A DNA stretch of 64,000 bases from NCBI GenBank assembly GCA_017412715.1, contig JAFPWU010000002.1, forward strand, positions 1 to 64,000, given 5' to 3'. A program made the translations under genes and the position numbers. This document shows positions 1 to 7,677 of the stretch, piece after piece (the first letter of the stretch is position 1; each line of letters starts with the position of its first letter). Origin of the DNA: Clostridia bacterium. Its GTDB lineage: Bacteria > Bacillota > Clostridia > Christensenellales > Aristaeellaceae. The notes below the pieces were generated by a model. It saw only the letters and a program-made list of their open reading frames with translations, did not search any database and was not told the origin of the DNA.

Positions 1-183
1 ATCCGTTTTGGCCTCTGTTTGCTACCTAAATTTCTATTCTGTTATCCTCTGTTTCACCTCCAATGCTTTGATTTTTATAGCGTTCCTGCTTTCCGGAGCT
101 TACTACCCCAAAACCGGAACTTACCTTGAAAAGTGACTTTTTTTTGTTTTTTGTAAAGACTATGGGGAAAGGAGAACCGAGGG

Positions 184-828
184 CTACATTCCTTCTTCCG
201 GTTCCGAACTATGCTGTTTTCTCCGTACAAGAATGGTTCCCATACCAATCAGCACCGGCAGGGCATAGCCGATATCCGCAGCTATCCCTTGCTGGTTAAC
301 CAGGATATTGTAAATTCCGTGAAAGGTAATTGTCACACAAAGGACTCCCAGTGTGGCAATGACGCGGAAATACAGACTGTTCCACATGCCCTGAAGCACC
401 GTGGCAACGATAGCCCCGCAGATCACATGCATCACACCTGTGCTGAAACCACGGATCATCAGGTGCAGCGTATCACCAATGTCAGAAGAGATCAGATAAT
501 TGGTATTCTCCAGCGTGGCAAAGCCTACAGCTACCATCAACGCTTCCCCGGCAGCCTTTTTTTTCTTTGGTTCATATACCATGAAATAGAATACCACAGG
601 AAGCAGTTTCAAAATCTCCTCAATCACGGGAGAGATTTCCAGGGAAGCCTCCAAAGGGCTGGCTCCCAGAATCCGGGCAAAGAAGGTGCTGATATAGGAG
701 GAGCATAGGCAAGCGGCCATGCCGGACAGAACGAACAGGAAAGTCCGCCTCTGGTATGCACGTACGCAGAAAACCGCCATCAGAAGTGGAGCGGCAAGAC
801 AAAGGAATACATTTTCGATACATCTCAT
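184..828 (-). CDS. PrsW-like intramembrane metalloprotease
   Basis: A 214-residue polytopic membrane protein carrying all four PrsW family motifs: EExxK (E70, E71, K74), FxxxEN (F103, E107, N108), HxxxG (H134) and a late HxxxN (H170, N174). PrsW of Bacillus subtilis makes the first cut in an anti-sigma factor, so a role in regulated intramembrane proteolysis is the family expectation. The ATG at 828 is chosen over an upstream in-frame start because it overlaps the stop codon of the preceding gene as ATGA, which indicates translational coupling. It is the last gene of a three-gene minus-strand operon headed by a sigma factor, which fits the function. The target protein is inferred, not seen. 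Confidence 0.88.
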   Translation of the reverse strand: MRCIENVFLCLAAPLLMAVFCVRAYQRRTFLFVLSGMAACLCSSYISTFFARILGASPLEASLEISPVIEEILKLLPVVFYFMVYEPKKKKAAGEALMVAVGFATLENTNYLISSDIGDTLHLMIRGFSTGVMHVICGAIVATVLQGMWNSLYFRVIATLGVLCVTITFHGIYNILVNQQGIAADIGYALPVLIGMGTILVRRKQHSSEPEEGM

Positions 829-1451
829 GGTACCACCGCCTTTCTGAGCGCAGGCAGCAGGAATACCATGCACACAGTTATCAGGAAATCAGCCCAGTAA
901 TAAGGATTGCTCAGATCGTCGCCGGAAAAGAAGCAGGAAGCCGTCCATGCGCAGTATTCGAGGATGCAAAAGAGGAGCACGGTATAATACAAATAGCGGC
1001 GGGAAGCCTCCTCCGGCCTGCTTCGCAGAAACAGCAGGCCCCGGACGGTATGAAACATTAGCATGCTCATCAGCGCAGCGGAAACCAGATTGCCGGCATA
1101 ATCGCCCCACTGCATATAGAATACGCTCATAGCGATGCAGAAAGCAGGCAGCAGGCACGCGAAAGGATAACTTGACTTTCGCTCCTCCTCCGTAGAGATA
1201 CGCTGCAGAAGCATATACAGGAACAAAAAGGCAGCATACCAGCTCAGATAGGACACATAGAAGATCCGGGGAATATGCCCGTAGCAGATCAGATACAGCA
1301 GCCAGAACAGGTCCCCCAGCACATAGCTGCTGTAAAACATGGCCAGGCTGGCACCTTCCTGACTCTGCTTCCGGAGAGAAAACAGCGCAGTCATAATCGT
1401 GCAGACTGTCAGAGTACCCAGCTGGATCGAATTTTCAATAATTTCAATCAT
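825..1451 (-). CDS. Seven-helix membrane protein of unknown function
   Basis: The 208-residue product has about seven hydrophobic segments with short basic loops and almost no soluble domain. I do not recognise the family. It is preceded by a strong GGAGGAGG site six bases before the ATG. It lies between a sigma factor gene upstream and a PrsW-like protease gene downstream, to which it is coupled by an ATGA overlap. By position it could be the membrane sensor or the anti-sigma partner of this module, although it does not look like the single-pass RsiW anti-sigma factors. That role is inference only. Confidence 0.75.
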   Translation of the reverse strand: MIEIIENSIQLGTLTVCTIMTALFSLRKQSQEGASLAMFYSSYVLGDLFWLLYLICYGHIPRIFYVSYLSWYAAFLFLYMLLQRISTEEERKSSYPFACLLPAFCIAMSVFYMQWGDYAGNLVSAALMSMLMFHTVRGLLFLRSRPEEASRRYLYYTVLLFCILEYCAWTASCFFSGDDLSNPYYWADFLITVCMVFLLPALRKAVVP

Positions 1452-1572
1452 AGCAGTCCTCCTCCCCCAAATTTCCGCAGCATACTCCGCGCACCTCTCT
1501 CATGAAGCCGTCAGTAGGATCATGCCATTTAATTGAATCAAGCCTGCGTCCGGAACCTGATTGCCTCGGAGA

Positions 1573-2127
1573 TCAGGCTTCCTCGACGCGGGTAATTCCT
1601 TCCTTCGCCAGTTCCGTTCTCATGCGCTGTTTCCCCTTGATCAGAAGATTGTCGACTTTTTTGACATTTATACCCATCACAGCGGCAGCCTCCGCATAGC
1701 TAAGCCCTTCGAAAAAGGTAAGCCAAAGAGCTTCCCGGCAGTCCGGATCAATGCGGTTTAAGCATTTGAGTACAGCGTGCCGACGTTCATCCCGGAAAAA
1801 CTCATCCTCCGTCTGAACAGACAACAGCTCCTCCCCGATATTCTCTTCCAGGATGAAAATATTCATCCGTCTTTTTCGGATTCTGAAACGGAGAGCCCGA
1901 TTCCGCGCCGCCCTGTACAGATAAGCCCGAAAGCCTCCTTCCCGGATACTGGGATGCTTGGTTAGAATGACTGCGAATGTTTCGATCACCAGATCCTCGG
2001 CATCCCGGATATCATGGATTATCGCATCCAGGTACATGATCAGCTGCCCCATATACTTGATCATCAGCTGATCTGCAGCAGACATTTCTCCCGCCAGAAA
2101 TCGACTGTACAGCTCGTCATCTGACAA
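1573..2127 (-). CDS. RNA polymerase sigma factor, sigma-70/ECF-like
   Basis: The product (184 residues) has a sigma region 2 with the typical DAEDLVIETF helix at about residues 45-55 and a C-terminal region 4 helix-turn-helix (about residues 120-175, LSYAEAAAVMGI). The spacer is short, as in ECF sigma factors. A longer frame opens at 2193, but a perfect GAAAGGAGG at about 2138-2146 stands nine bases before a TTG at 2127, and that start gives the usual N-terminus (MSDDELYSRF). TTG 2127 is therefore preferred. It heads an operon with a membrane protein and a PrsW-like protease, suggesting membrane-signal control of the sigma factor. Confidence 0.85.
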   Translation of the reverse strand: MSDDELYSRFLAGEMSAADQLMIKYMGQLIMYLDAIIHDIRDAEDLVIETFAVILTKHPSIREGGFRAYLYRAARNRALRFRIRKRRMNIFILEENIGEELLSVQTEDEFFRDERRHAVLKCLNRIDPDCREALWLTFFEGLSYAEAAAVMGINVKKVDNLLIKGKQRMRTELAKEGITRVEEA

Positions 2128-2204
2128 GACGCGAAACCTCCTTTCACCGACATGGATCATTGTTTTTCTCCGACCTTCCGGGGACTGGCACATTAAGTAT
2201 AATA

Positions 2205-2233
2205 AATATATCAGAAAATGAAAAAAAAGGCAA
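2205..2233 (-). promoter_or_regulatory. Candidate promoter of the sigma factor operon
   Basis: On the minus strand TTGCCT (2233-2228) and TATATT (2210-2205) are separated by 17 bases of A/T-rich sequence. It lies about 80 bases upstream of the TTG start of the sigma factor gene. Confidence 0.45.
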
Positions 2234-2396
2234 TTTACCGTCGTTTCCGATAGATTTGTTTCGCAGGAAAAGAAGCGTCAAGCTGAACCGTATCATACTG
2301 AGGCAGGATCTTCTGCTCTGCAAATAGTATAGTAAACATGCATTTGCATTTATGGTTCACGCCTATCAAGTAAAGTAGAGCACACTCATAAGGGCT

Positions 2397-2424
2397 TTGT
2401 AACGTTTTGCCTAAAATGTATAAT
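2397..2424 (+). promoter_or_regulatory. Candidate promoter with no gene downstream
   Basis: TTGTAA (2397-2402) and TATAAT (2419-2424) are 16 bases apart on the plus strand. No plus-strand reading frame follows. Transcription would meet a terminator hairpin after about 60 bases. Confidence 0.45.
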
Positions 2425-2458
2425 AGGTTAGACGTATTGTTAATCCATTAGGATTACA

Positions 2459-2494
2459 AATGAAAGCGGACCCTTCATGGGTCTTTTTCATTTG
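2459..2494. terminator. Bidirectional intrinsic terminator
   Basis: GACCC (2469-2473) and GGGTC (2479-2483) form a stem with loop TTCAT, followed by TTTTT. The outer AAATGAAA and TTTCATTT also pair, so the hairpin can work in both directions. On the minus strand it is placed to end the DUF554 gene. Confidence 0.6.
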
Positions 2495-2524
2495 GTGAAC
2501 TGCGTATGAATTGTATCTGTAGGT

Positions 2525-3226
2525 TTACAGCATTGGCGCGATCCAGGCCGTCCAGGCGTAGCTGACAGGCCAGACCAGAATCATGGCCGGGATCATATCG
2601 GCTATGGGAAAATCCCTGATTTTGGCAATGCGGAAACCGGTAGCCAGCATGATGAGCCCTCCGCAGGCCTTGAAATCGTTCACCATGGCAGGAGTAGTCA
2701 GCGGTAAAATCAGCCTGGCACAGAAGAACAGCGTCAGGAAGATCACGGCCTGCGGGATCGCCACCAGACTGGTGACCAGCCCCAAAGAGCTGGCGAAGAT
2801 CATGGCGGTAAAAACATCCAGAATGGATTTGGCAATCAGGATGCTGTGATCCCCGCTCATGCCGGACACGATGGAACCGTAAATACCGGTACCGCTGGAG
2901 CAGAACAGCACAATGGCCGTGACAAGCAGGCCGCTATCGATATCCCCCTGGCCGGGGATCAGCCCGGCCAGCCGTTTACCCCCGTTTTCGATGCGCTGCC
3001 CCAGATGCGTCAGGATGCCCAGGATGGTGCCCAGGATCAACGCCAGGACCACGGCGGGCATATTCTGCATCAGCACGATGGAGGAAATCCCGATACCCAT
3101 GGAACAAATCCCGAAAATCAGGATCAGCTTCTGCTTGAATTCTTCCGACAGTTTTTTGCCGCCCAGGCTGCCCAGGATCCCTCCCAGGATCACGGCCAGC
3201 ACGTTACAAATCACGCCAATGGGCAT
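2525..3226 (-). CDS. DUF554 family membrane protein
   Basis: The 233-residue product has about seven transmembrane segments and the DUF554 (YdfK-like) opening of small and glycine residues (GVICNVLAVILGGILGSLGG). Glycine-rich repeats such as GTILGILTHLG and SGMSGDHSIL follow. Function is unknown for the family; it is presumed an integral membrane protein. The frame is open much further upstream, but the part before 3226 is only the reverse of a helicase gene. The ATG at 3226 has a GGAGG about 13 bases upstream and fits the family length. It stands alone, convergent with a plus-strand structured region. Confidence 0.85.
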   Translation of the reverse strand: MPIGVICNVLAVILGGILGSLGGKKLSEEFKQKLILIFGICSMGIGISSIVLMQNMPAVVLALILGTILGILTHLGQRIENGGKRLAGLIPGQGDIDSGLLVTAIVLFCSSGTGIYGSIVSGMSGDHSILIAKSILDVFTAMIFASSLGLVTSLVAIPQAVIFLTLFFCARLILPLTTPAMVNDFKACGGLIMLATGFRIAKIRDFPIADMIPAMILVWPVSYAWTAWIAPML

Positions 3227-3298
3227 GCGCTCTTCCCTCCATCCTCCGTTCAATCCATGAATCTTCCTTCGAATTGGCTGTCTCATTATATCTTTCTG

Positions 3299-4108
3299 AT
3301 GAAGAATATTCAAACCGTATTCGATGAAAAAATCATGATCAGCCCCTTCGTGCTGCGCCGCCTGAAGAGCGACGTGCTGAAGGAGCTGCCGGAGAAGCTG
3401 GAGGAGGTCCGCTACGTTCGCTTCGAGGGAGCGCAGCAGCGCCTGTACGACGCCCAGGCCACAAAGATCCGCGCCATGCTGGAGAAGAGCAGCGACGAGG
3501 ACATGAATCGCCGCAGGATTCAGATTCTGGCTGAGCTGACCCGCATCCGCCAGATCTGCTGCGATCCGTCCCTGCTCTTTGAGGATTATCAGGCGGCCTC
3601 GGCCAAACGGGAAGCCTGTCTGGATCTGATCCGCAGCGCCATGGACGGCGGGCACCGGATTCTGGTCTTCAGCCAGTTCACCTCCATGCTCGCCCTGCTG
3701 GAAAAGGATCTGAACGATGCGGGGATCGAATGGTTTACCATCACCGGTGAAACGCCCAAACAGGACCGGATGGACCTGGTGCGCAGATTCAGCGAAGGAA
3801 CGATCCCCGTCTTCCTGATTTCCCTGAAGGCCGGGGGCACCGGGCTGAACCTGACCGGCGCGGACACGGTGATCCATTACGACCCCTGGTGGAACGTGGC
3901 GGCCCAGAACCAGGCCACGGACCGGGCGCACCGCATCGGCCAGACCCGCACCGTCTGCGTCTATAAGCTGATCGGCAAGGATACCGTGGAGGAAAAAATT
4001 CTGAAGCTGCAGCAGGACAAGCAGGATCTGGCGGACGAAATTCTCAGCGGAGAGGGCCGCAGCCTCTCCGCCATGTCCCGGGAGGAACTGATGGCGCTGC
4101 TGGGATAA
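3299..4108 (+). pseudogene. 3' fragment of a SNF2/DEAD-box helicase gene
   Basis: About 269 residues match the second RecA lobe of SNF2-family helicases. It starts at the end of the SNF2_N domain (PFVLRRLKSDVLKELPEK), then runs through the motif IV region (ILVFSQFTSML), motif V (LKAGGTGLNLTGAD) and motif VI (QATDRAHRIGQ). The whole first lobe, including the Walker A and DEAH motifs, is missing. No ribosome binding site precedes the first available ATG (3299), and recognisable similarity only begins near 3325. Family members are about 1000 residues long, so this is a 5'-truncated remnant. A 13-base direct repeat brackets it (3276-3288 and 4125-4137). Helicase activity is not expected. Confidence 0.8.
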
Positions 4109-4118
4109 CAGGATATAA

Positions 4119-4158
4119 AAAAGGGGCTGTCTCATTAGGAATGAAGTGAGGCAGTCCT
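4119..4158 (+). terminator. Intrinsic terminator after the helicase fragment
   Basis: The sequence after the stop codon folds as GG-CTG-TCTCA against TGAG-GCAG-TCC, flanked by A-run and TTTTT. It sits 11 bases after the stop codon of the SNF2 fragment. Confidence 0.65.
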
Positions 4159-4519
4159 TTTTCTATGATAAAATACATGCCAAAGGCACCCGACTCCTTA
4201 AAGGAATCGCGCGTTTGCGGTATAATGCAGGCGATGAATTGTAATCACTCCACCTCAATCAATAATCTTTCGGGAATTCGTCATTGGCTTCATAAAAGCT
4301 GCGGGATTAAATCCGTGCCATTCATTGTAAGCTCCTGTGGGGGCGCCGTTCTATTCCGCAAACAAATCATCCGGCGTGATCACGTTGGTAAATACGTCGC
4401 TGCATTCATGCTCCATAATAAACAAGGTAGAGAGGATACATCGCCTGGGCGAAGGCGATTTCAGCCCGAATAAAACAGATCTGCTTTTCCTCAGATCATC
4501 AGCATGACTTCCGCTTCCG
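4159..4519. other. Noncoding stretch with one palindromic repeat
   Basis: No credible gene is seen between the helicase terminator and the EamA gene stop. The 102-codon frame here lacks a ribosome binding site and family features. At 4441-4468 it contains one copy of the dispersed palindrome (CGCCTGGGCGAAGGCG followed by TTTCAGCCCG) that recurs in other intergenic gaps. Confidence 0.55.
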
Positions 4520-5512
4520 TCAGGAGCGTTTACCGGGCTGATTTCCCGCCTGGGAAGGCGCATTTACGATAATAATCCCGGCGCTGACCAGGGCGAGGGC
4601 CAGCAGGCCGGTCAGCGAGAAGGCCTCATTTCCCTCCCGGAGGAAAAGCGCGGACAGCAGGACGCCCATCACCGGATTCATAAAGCCGAGAATGGAAATC
4701 CGGCTGACCGGATTGTATTTCAGCAGAATCCCCCACAGCGTATAGGCTCCCGCGCTGATAAATCCCATATACAGCAGGTTCCATACGCACCCCATGGAAT
4801 AGAAGTGCAGGCTGCCGCCCATCAGAATGCCGACCGCGCAAAGGACTGCGCCGCCGATAAAAAACTGGTATCCGCTGAGGGTCACCGGATTTTCATCTTT
4901 GGAAAAAATCTTGATCATGCATCCGGAAAGGCCGTAGAACAGGCCGGCAGCCAGCATCGCACCCTCTCCGGCCAGGGTCACGGCCCCGCCCGCGGCCAGC
5001 GCCTTCGGGCCGCCGAGAATGATCAGAATTCCCAGGAAGCCCACGATGCAGCCTGCCAGCTTCCGGAGGGTCATCTTCTCCAGGCGGAACAGGTAGACCG
5101 CGAGAAGAATCGCGATGAAATTCCCGGAGGCATTGATCACCGAGCCCCGAACGCCCGAGGTGTTGGCCAGGGCCATGAAAAAGAAATAGTACTGTCCCAC
5201 CGTCTGCACCGAGGAGAGCGCAAGGATTTTCCCCCAGGATCCTTTCCCGGGAATCAGCGTCTTCCGGGAAAGCAGGGATCCGAAGAACACCGTCATGGCT
5301 CCCGCCAGCATGAACCTTGACCCCGCAAGCACGATCCGCGAGGCCGTATCCGTGGCGGGAATCTGAAAAAGCTGATACGCGATTTTGATCGCTGGGGAAG
5401 CGCTCCCCCAGAGAACGCAGCAGAACAGCGCTGCGGCAAAAACAACAGGGAACCGGGTCCAGATGGCCGCCTTCTCCCGCGGCCTGGCATCATTCTTTTC
5501 CATCGTATTCAT
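4520..5512 (-). CDS. EamA/DMT family transporter
   Basis: A 330-residue protein with ten predicted transmembrane helices in two EamA repeats. The first repeat starts at LFCCVLWGSASPAIK (about residue 32), and the second at GEGAMLAAGLFYGLSG (about residue 182). This is the drug/metabolite transporter superfamily; members usually export amino acids or metabolites across the cytoplasmic membrane, but the substrate cannot be read from sequence. The length is normal for the family. It is a single minus-strand gene, divergent from queT. Confidence 0.88.
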   Translation of the reverse strand: MNTMEKNDARPREKAAIWTRFPVVFAAALFCCVLWGSASPAIKIAYQLFQIPATDTASRIVLAGSRFMLAGAMTVFFGSLLSRKTLIPGKGSWGKILALSSVQTVGQYYFFFMALANTSGVRGSVINASGNFIAILLAVYLFRLEKMTLRKLAGCIVGFLGILIILGGPKALAAGGAVTLAGEGAMLAAGLFYGLSGCMIKIFSKDENPVTLSGYQFFIGGAVLCAVGILMGGSLHFYSMGCVWNLLYMGFISAGAYTLWGILLKYNPVSRISILGFMNPVMGVLLSALFLREGNEAFSLTGLLALALVSAGIIIVNAPSQAGNQPGKRS

Positions 5513-5736
5513 TCCGGCTTTTCTCCTAAGTGCTACAGGGGATCCCGATCACCCGGGCCGGATTCTCCGGCGCAAAGTGATTCCTGATCTCCAGTCTGCT
5601 CAGTCCCGATGAGCAATCATCCCGGGGCTGGCCGCCCATCAAATTACTCCTCCGGGCGGACGCTGTCAATACTTTCCGAAAGAAATGCCAGCCCTTCCCC
5701 CTTCTTTCTTTGGGACGGCCTGTCATGAGCGAGAGG

Positions 5737-5765
5737 TTGCTTTTCAATATTCTTTTTGTTATAAT
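5737..5765 (+). promoter_or_regulatory. Promoter of the queT leader
   Basis: TTGCTT (5737-5742) and TATAAT (5760-5765) are 17 bases apart. They would start transcription about 90 bases before the preQ1 riboswitch. Confidence 0.6.
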
Positions 5766-5859
5766 CCCGCGAGTCAGAATTGACCGCCCGGGATGACCTG
5801 TCCGTCCCCCTGGCCGTCTTTCCGACGGGTTCTCAGCAGGGTATCGCCCGACCGGGAAC

Positions 5860-5903
5860 GGTGAGTTCGAGACCTTCCTCACCTAAAACAAAACTAAAGG
5901 ATG
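5860..5903 (+). promoter_or_regulatory. preQ1-I riboswitch
   Basis: Stem P1 is GGTGAG (5860-5865) with CTCACC (5878-5883). The loop contains CCTT (5873-5876), which can pair with AAGG (5897-5900) in an A-rich tail ending in ACTAAAGG, giving the H-type pseudoknot of preQ1 class I aptamers. The tail AAGGA is also the Shine-Dalgarno sequence of queT, ten bases before its ATG. Ligand binding should therefore hide the ribosome binding site and repress translation. Confidence 0.85.
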
Positions 5904-5911
5904 GTAACAGA

Positions 5912-6427
5912 ATGAAAACCAAAAGTACCAAATCTGTCGTCTATGGCGGGCTCATCGCCGCGCTCTATGTGGTCCTGACCTTCGTGGCCAACGCCGTCGG
6001 ACTGGCCAGCGGAGCCATTCAGGTCCGGCTGAGCGAGTGCCTGACCATTCTTCCCTGCCTGCTGTCCAGCGCGATTCCCGGCCTGACCGTCGGATGCGTG
6101 CTGGCCAATCTGCTGACGGGCTGCGCCGCCTGGGACGTCGTCTTCGGCAGCCTGGCCACCCTGCTGGGCGCCATCGGCACCCGCCTGCTGCGGAAAAAGC
6201 CGTTCCTGGCCTGGATCCCTCCGGTCATCAGCAACATGATCATCGTTCCGCTGGTGCTGATGCATGTATACCACATCCCGGATGTGACGGTATTCGGAAC
6301 CACCTATGCCGGTTTCCTTCCCCTGATGATTACCGTAGGCATCGGTGAGATCATCAGCTGCGGCCTTCTGGGCCTGCTGCTGTACCCCCTGGCCAAAAGG
6401 GTCATCCCTGCCGAGGATCAGGACTGA
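5912..6427 (+). CDS. queT: Queuosine precursor ECF transporter S component QueT
   Basis: The product (171 residues) is a small membrane protein with about five or six helices. It has the QueT-type N-terminal segment (YGGLIAALYVVLTF) and the conserved IQVRLSECLTILP motif near residues 36-48. QueT is the substrate-binding subunit of an energy-coupling-factor transporter that imports preQ0/preQ1-type queuosine precursors; it works with a shared ECF module not present here. The start at 5912 is set by the Shine-Dalgarno lying in the preQ1 riboswitch tail, and this riboswitch independently supports the substrate. It is a single gene followed by a strong terminator. Confidence 0.92.
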   Translation: MKTKSTKSVVYGGLIAALYVVLTFVANAVGLASGAIQVRLSECLTILPCLLSSAIPGLTVGCVLANLLTGCAAWDVVFGSLATLLGAIGTRLLRKKPFLAWIPPVISNMIIVPLVLMHVYHIPDVTVFGTTYAGFLPLMITVGIGEIISCGLLGLLLYPLAKRVIPAEDQD

Positions 6428-6500
6428 TCGCCGGACCGCGCCTTGAGGCAGCATCTTCTCTGATGACGGACAGGTTTCAGCGGAAGCATGATATTGAAAT

Positions 6501-6540
6501 AAATCCGCCCCGCAGAGTCTCGACTGCGGGGCGGATTTTT
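6501..6540. terminator. Strong intrinsic terminator (bidirectional)
   Basis: AAATCCGCCCCGCAG pairs with CTGCGGGGCGGATTT around an eight-base loop, followed by a T-run on the plus strand and TTTATTT on the minus strand. It can end queT and also the convergent ABC ATPase gene. Confidence 0.85.
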
Positions 6541-6631
6541 CTGTGCATTTAGTTATGAATCGGTTTCGGGAGCGGAGCTAATGAATCAATAACAGGATCG
6601 TGGTTTGACCAGCCCCGTGCGGAAAGCAGCT

Positions 6632-7567
6632 TCACTCCGCCGTCGCTTCCAGGAACGCGGCTTCCAGGTCGTCCTTCTCCGGGGTCATCTGGCGCAGTGG
6701 CGCATCCATCGCCGCCAGCAGGTGGAACAGCTGATCCGTCATCCGGCCCCGCTCGTCTCCCGGCTTCCCGATAATCCGCAGCTCCGTCACGCCCTGCTCC
6801 TGGGAAGGCAGGGTTTCCGTCCGCTGAACGCAGGCAATGCTGCGGATGGCGGGCAGCAGATCCTTCTCCTTTCCCAGAACGCTGACCCGCAGGCGAATCC
6901 GGCCGTCGCCTTCGGTGTTTTTCAGATTGAAAAAACGAATCAGCCGTCCCTCGTGGAGCACCGCAGCCGTGTCGCACAGCTGCTGCACCTCGGAGAGGAT
7001 ATGGCTGGAAAAGATGATGGTGTGCTCCCGGCCCAGGGCCCGGATCAGCTCCCGCATCTCCACCACCTGCCCCGGATCCAGGCCTACCGTGGGTTCGTCC
7101 AGGATCAGCACATCCGGATTTCCGCACAGGGCCTGGGCAATGCCGACCCGCTGCCGGTATCCCTTGCTCAGATGGCCGATCACCCGGTCCTTTACCTTTT
7201 CCAGGGAGCAGATGCCCATAATCTCCTCCGTGTGCCGCCCCTTCTCCCGGGGAAGGACCTCCCGCAGGTCGCAGACGAACTTCAGATAGTCCCTTACCGT
7301 CATCTCATCGTACAGGGGCGGCCGTTCCGGCAGGTACCCGATCCTCCGCTTGCACTCCCGCGGATGGGTCAGCATATCCATTCCGTCCACCAGCACCCGG
7401 CCCTCGGTCGGGGGCAGATAGCCGGTCATCAGATTCAGCGCCGTCGTCTTGCCCGCTCCGTTCCGGCCCAGCAGCCCGGTGATTTTTCCCTTCTCCGTCT
7501 CCAGGGAGACCTCCCGCAGGGCCACGGTATGCCCGTATTTTTTCGTCACATGCTCCAGCGAAATCAT
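6632..7567 (-). CDS. ABC transporter ATP-binding protein
   Basis: The 311-residue ATPase has Walker A (GRNGAGKTT, about residues 34-42), an LSKGY signature motif, Walker B with LILDEPTVGLDP, and the H-loop SSH. After the ATPase core (about 220 residues) comes a 90-residue C-terminal domain of the type found in drug, gliding or Nat-type exporters (GldA/CcmA-like). No permease gene is beside it, so its membrane partner must lie elsewhere or outside the window. It follows dnaE on the same strand with a gap of about 110 bases and is convergent with queT. The substrate is unknown. Confidence 0.88.
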   Translation of the reverse strand: MISLEHVTKKYGHTVALREVSLETEKGKITGLLGRNGAGKTTALNLMTGYLPPTEGRVLVDGMDMLTHPRECKRRIGYLPERPPLYDEMTVRDYLKFVCDLREVLPREKGRHTEEIMGICSLEKVKDRVIGHLSKGYRQRVGIAQALCGNPDVLILDEPTVGLDPGQVVEMRELIRALGREHTIIFSSHILSEVQQLCDTAAVLHEGRLIRFFNLKNTEGDGRIRLRVSVLGKEKDLLPAIRSIACVQRTETLPSQEQGVTELRIIGKPGDERGRMTDQLFHLLAAMDAPLRQMTPEKDDLEAAFLEATAE

Positions 7568-7677
7568 GACATCCCTGCTCCTTTCCCTTCCAAATGCAAA
7601 CGTGGCGGATCATTCCCGCCGCGTTCAGTATAGCATCTTTTCGGTTTTTCTCCTGTAAACATTCGATGAATAATCCC

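Noticed and set aside
2846..3298. Plus-strand extension of the helicase fragment towards 2846
   Set aside because: This part is the reverse of the DUF554 gene and has no SNF2 similarity, so it does not restore the missing helicase lobe.
3227..4135. Upstream extension of the DUF554 frame on the minus strand
   Set aside because: It is the reverse of the SNF2 helicase fragment; DUF554 proteins begin at the ATG at 3226.
4165..4473. A 102-codon plus-strand frame before the EamA gene
   Set aside because: No ribosome binding site, no recognisable motif and it overlaps a dispersed palindrome.
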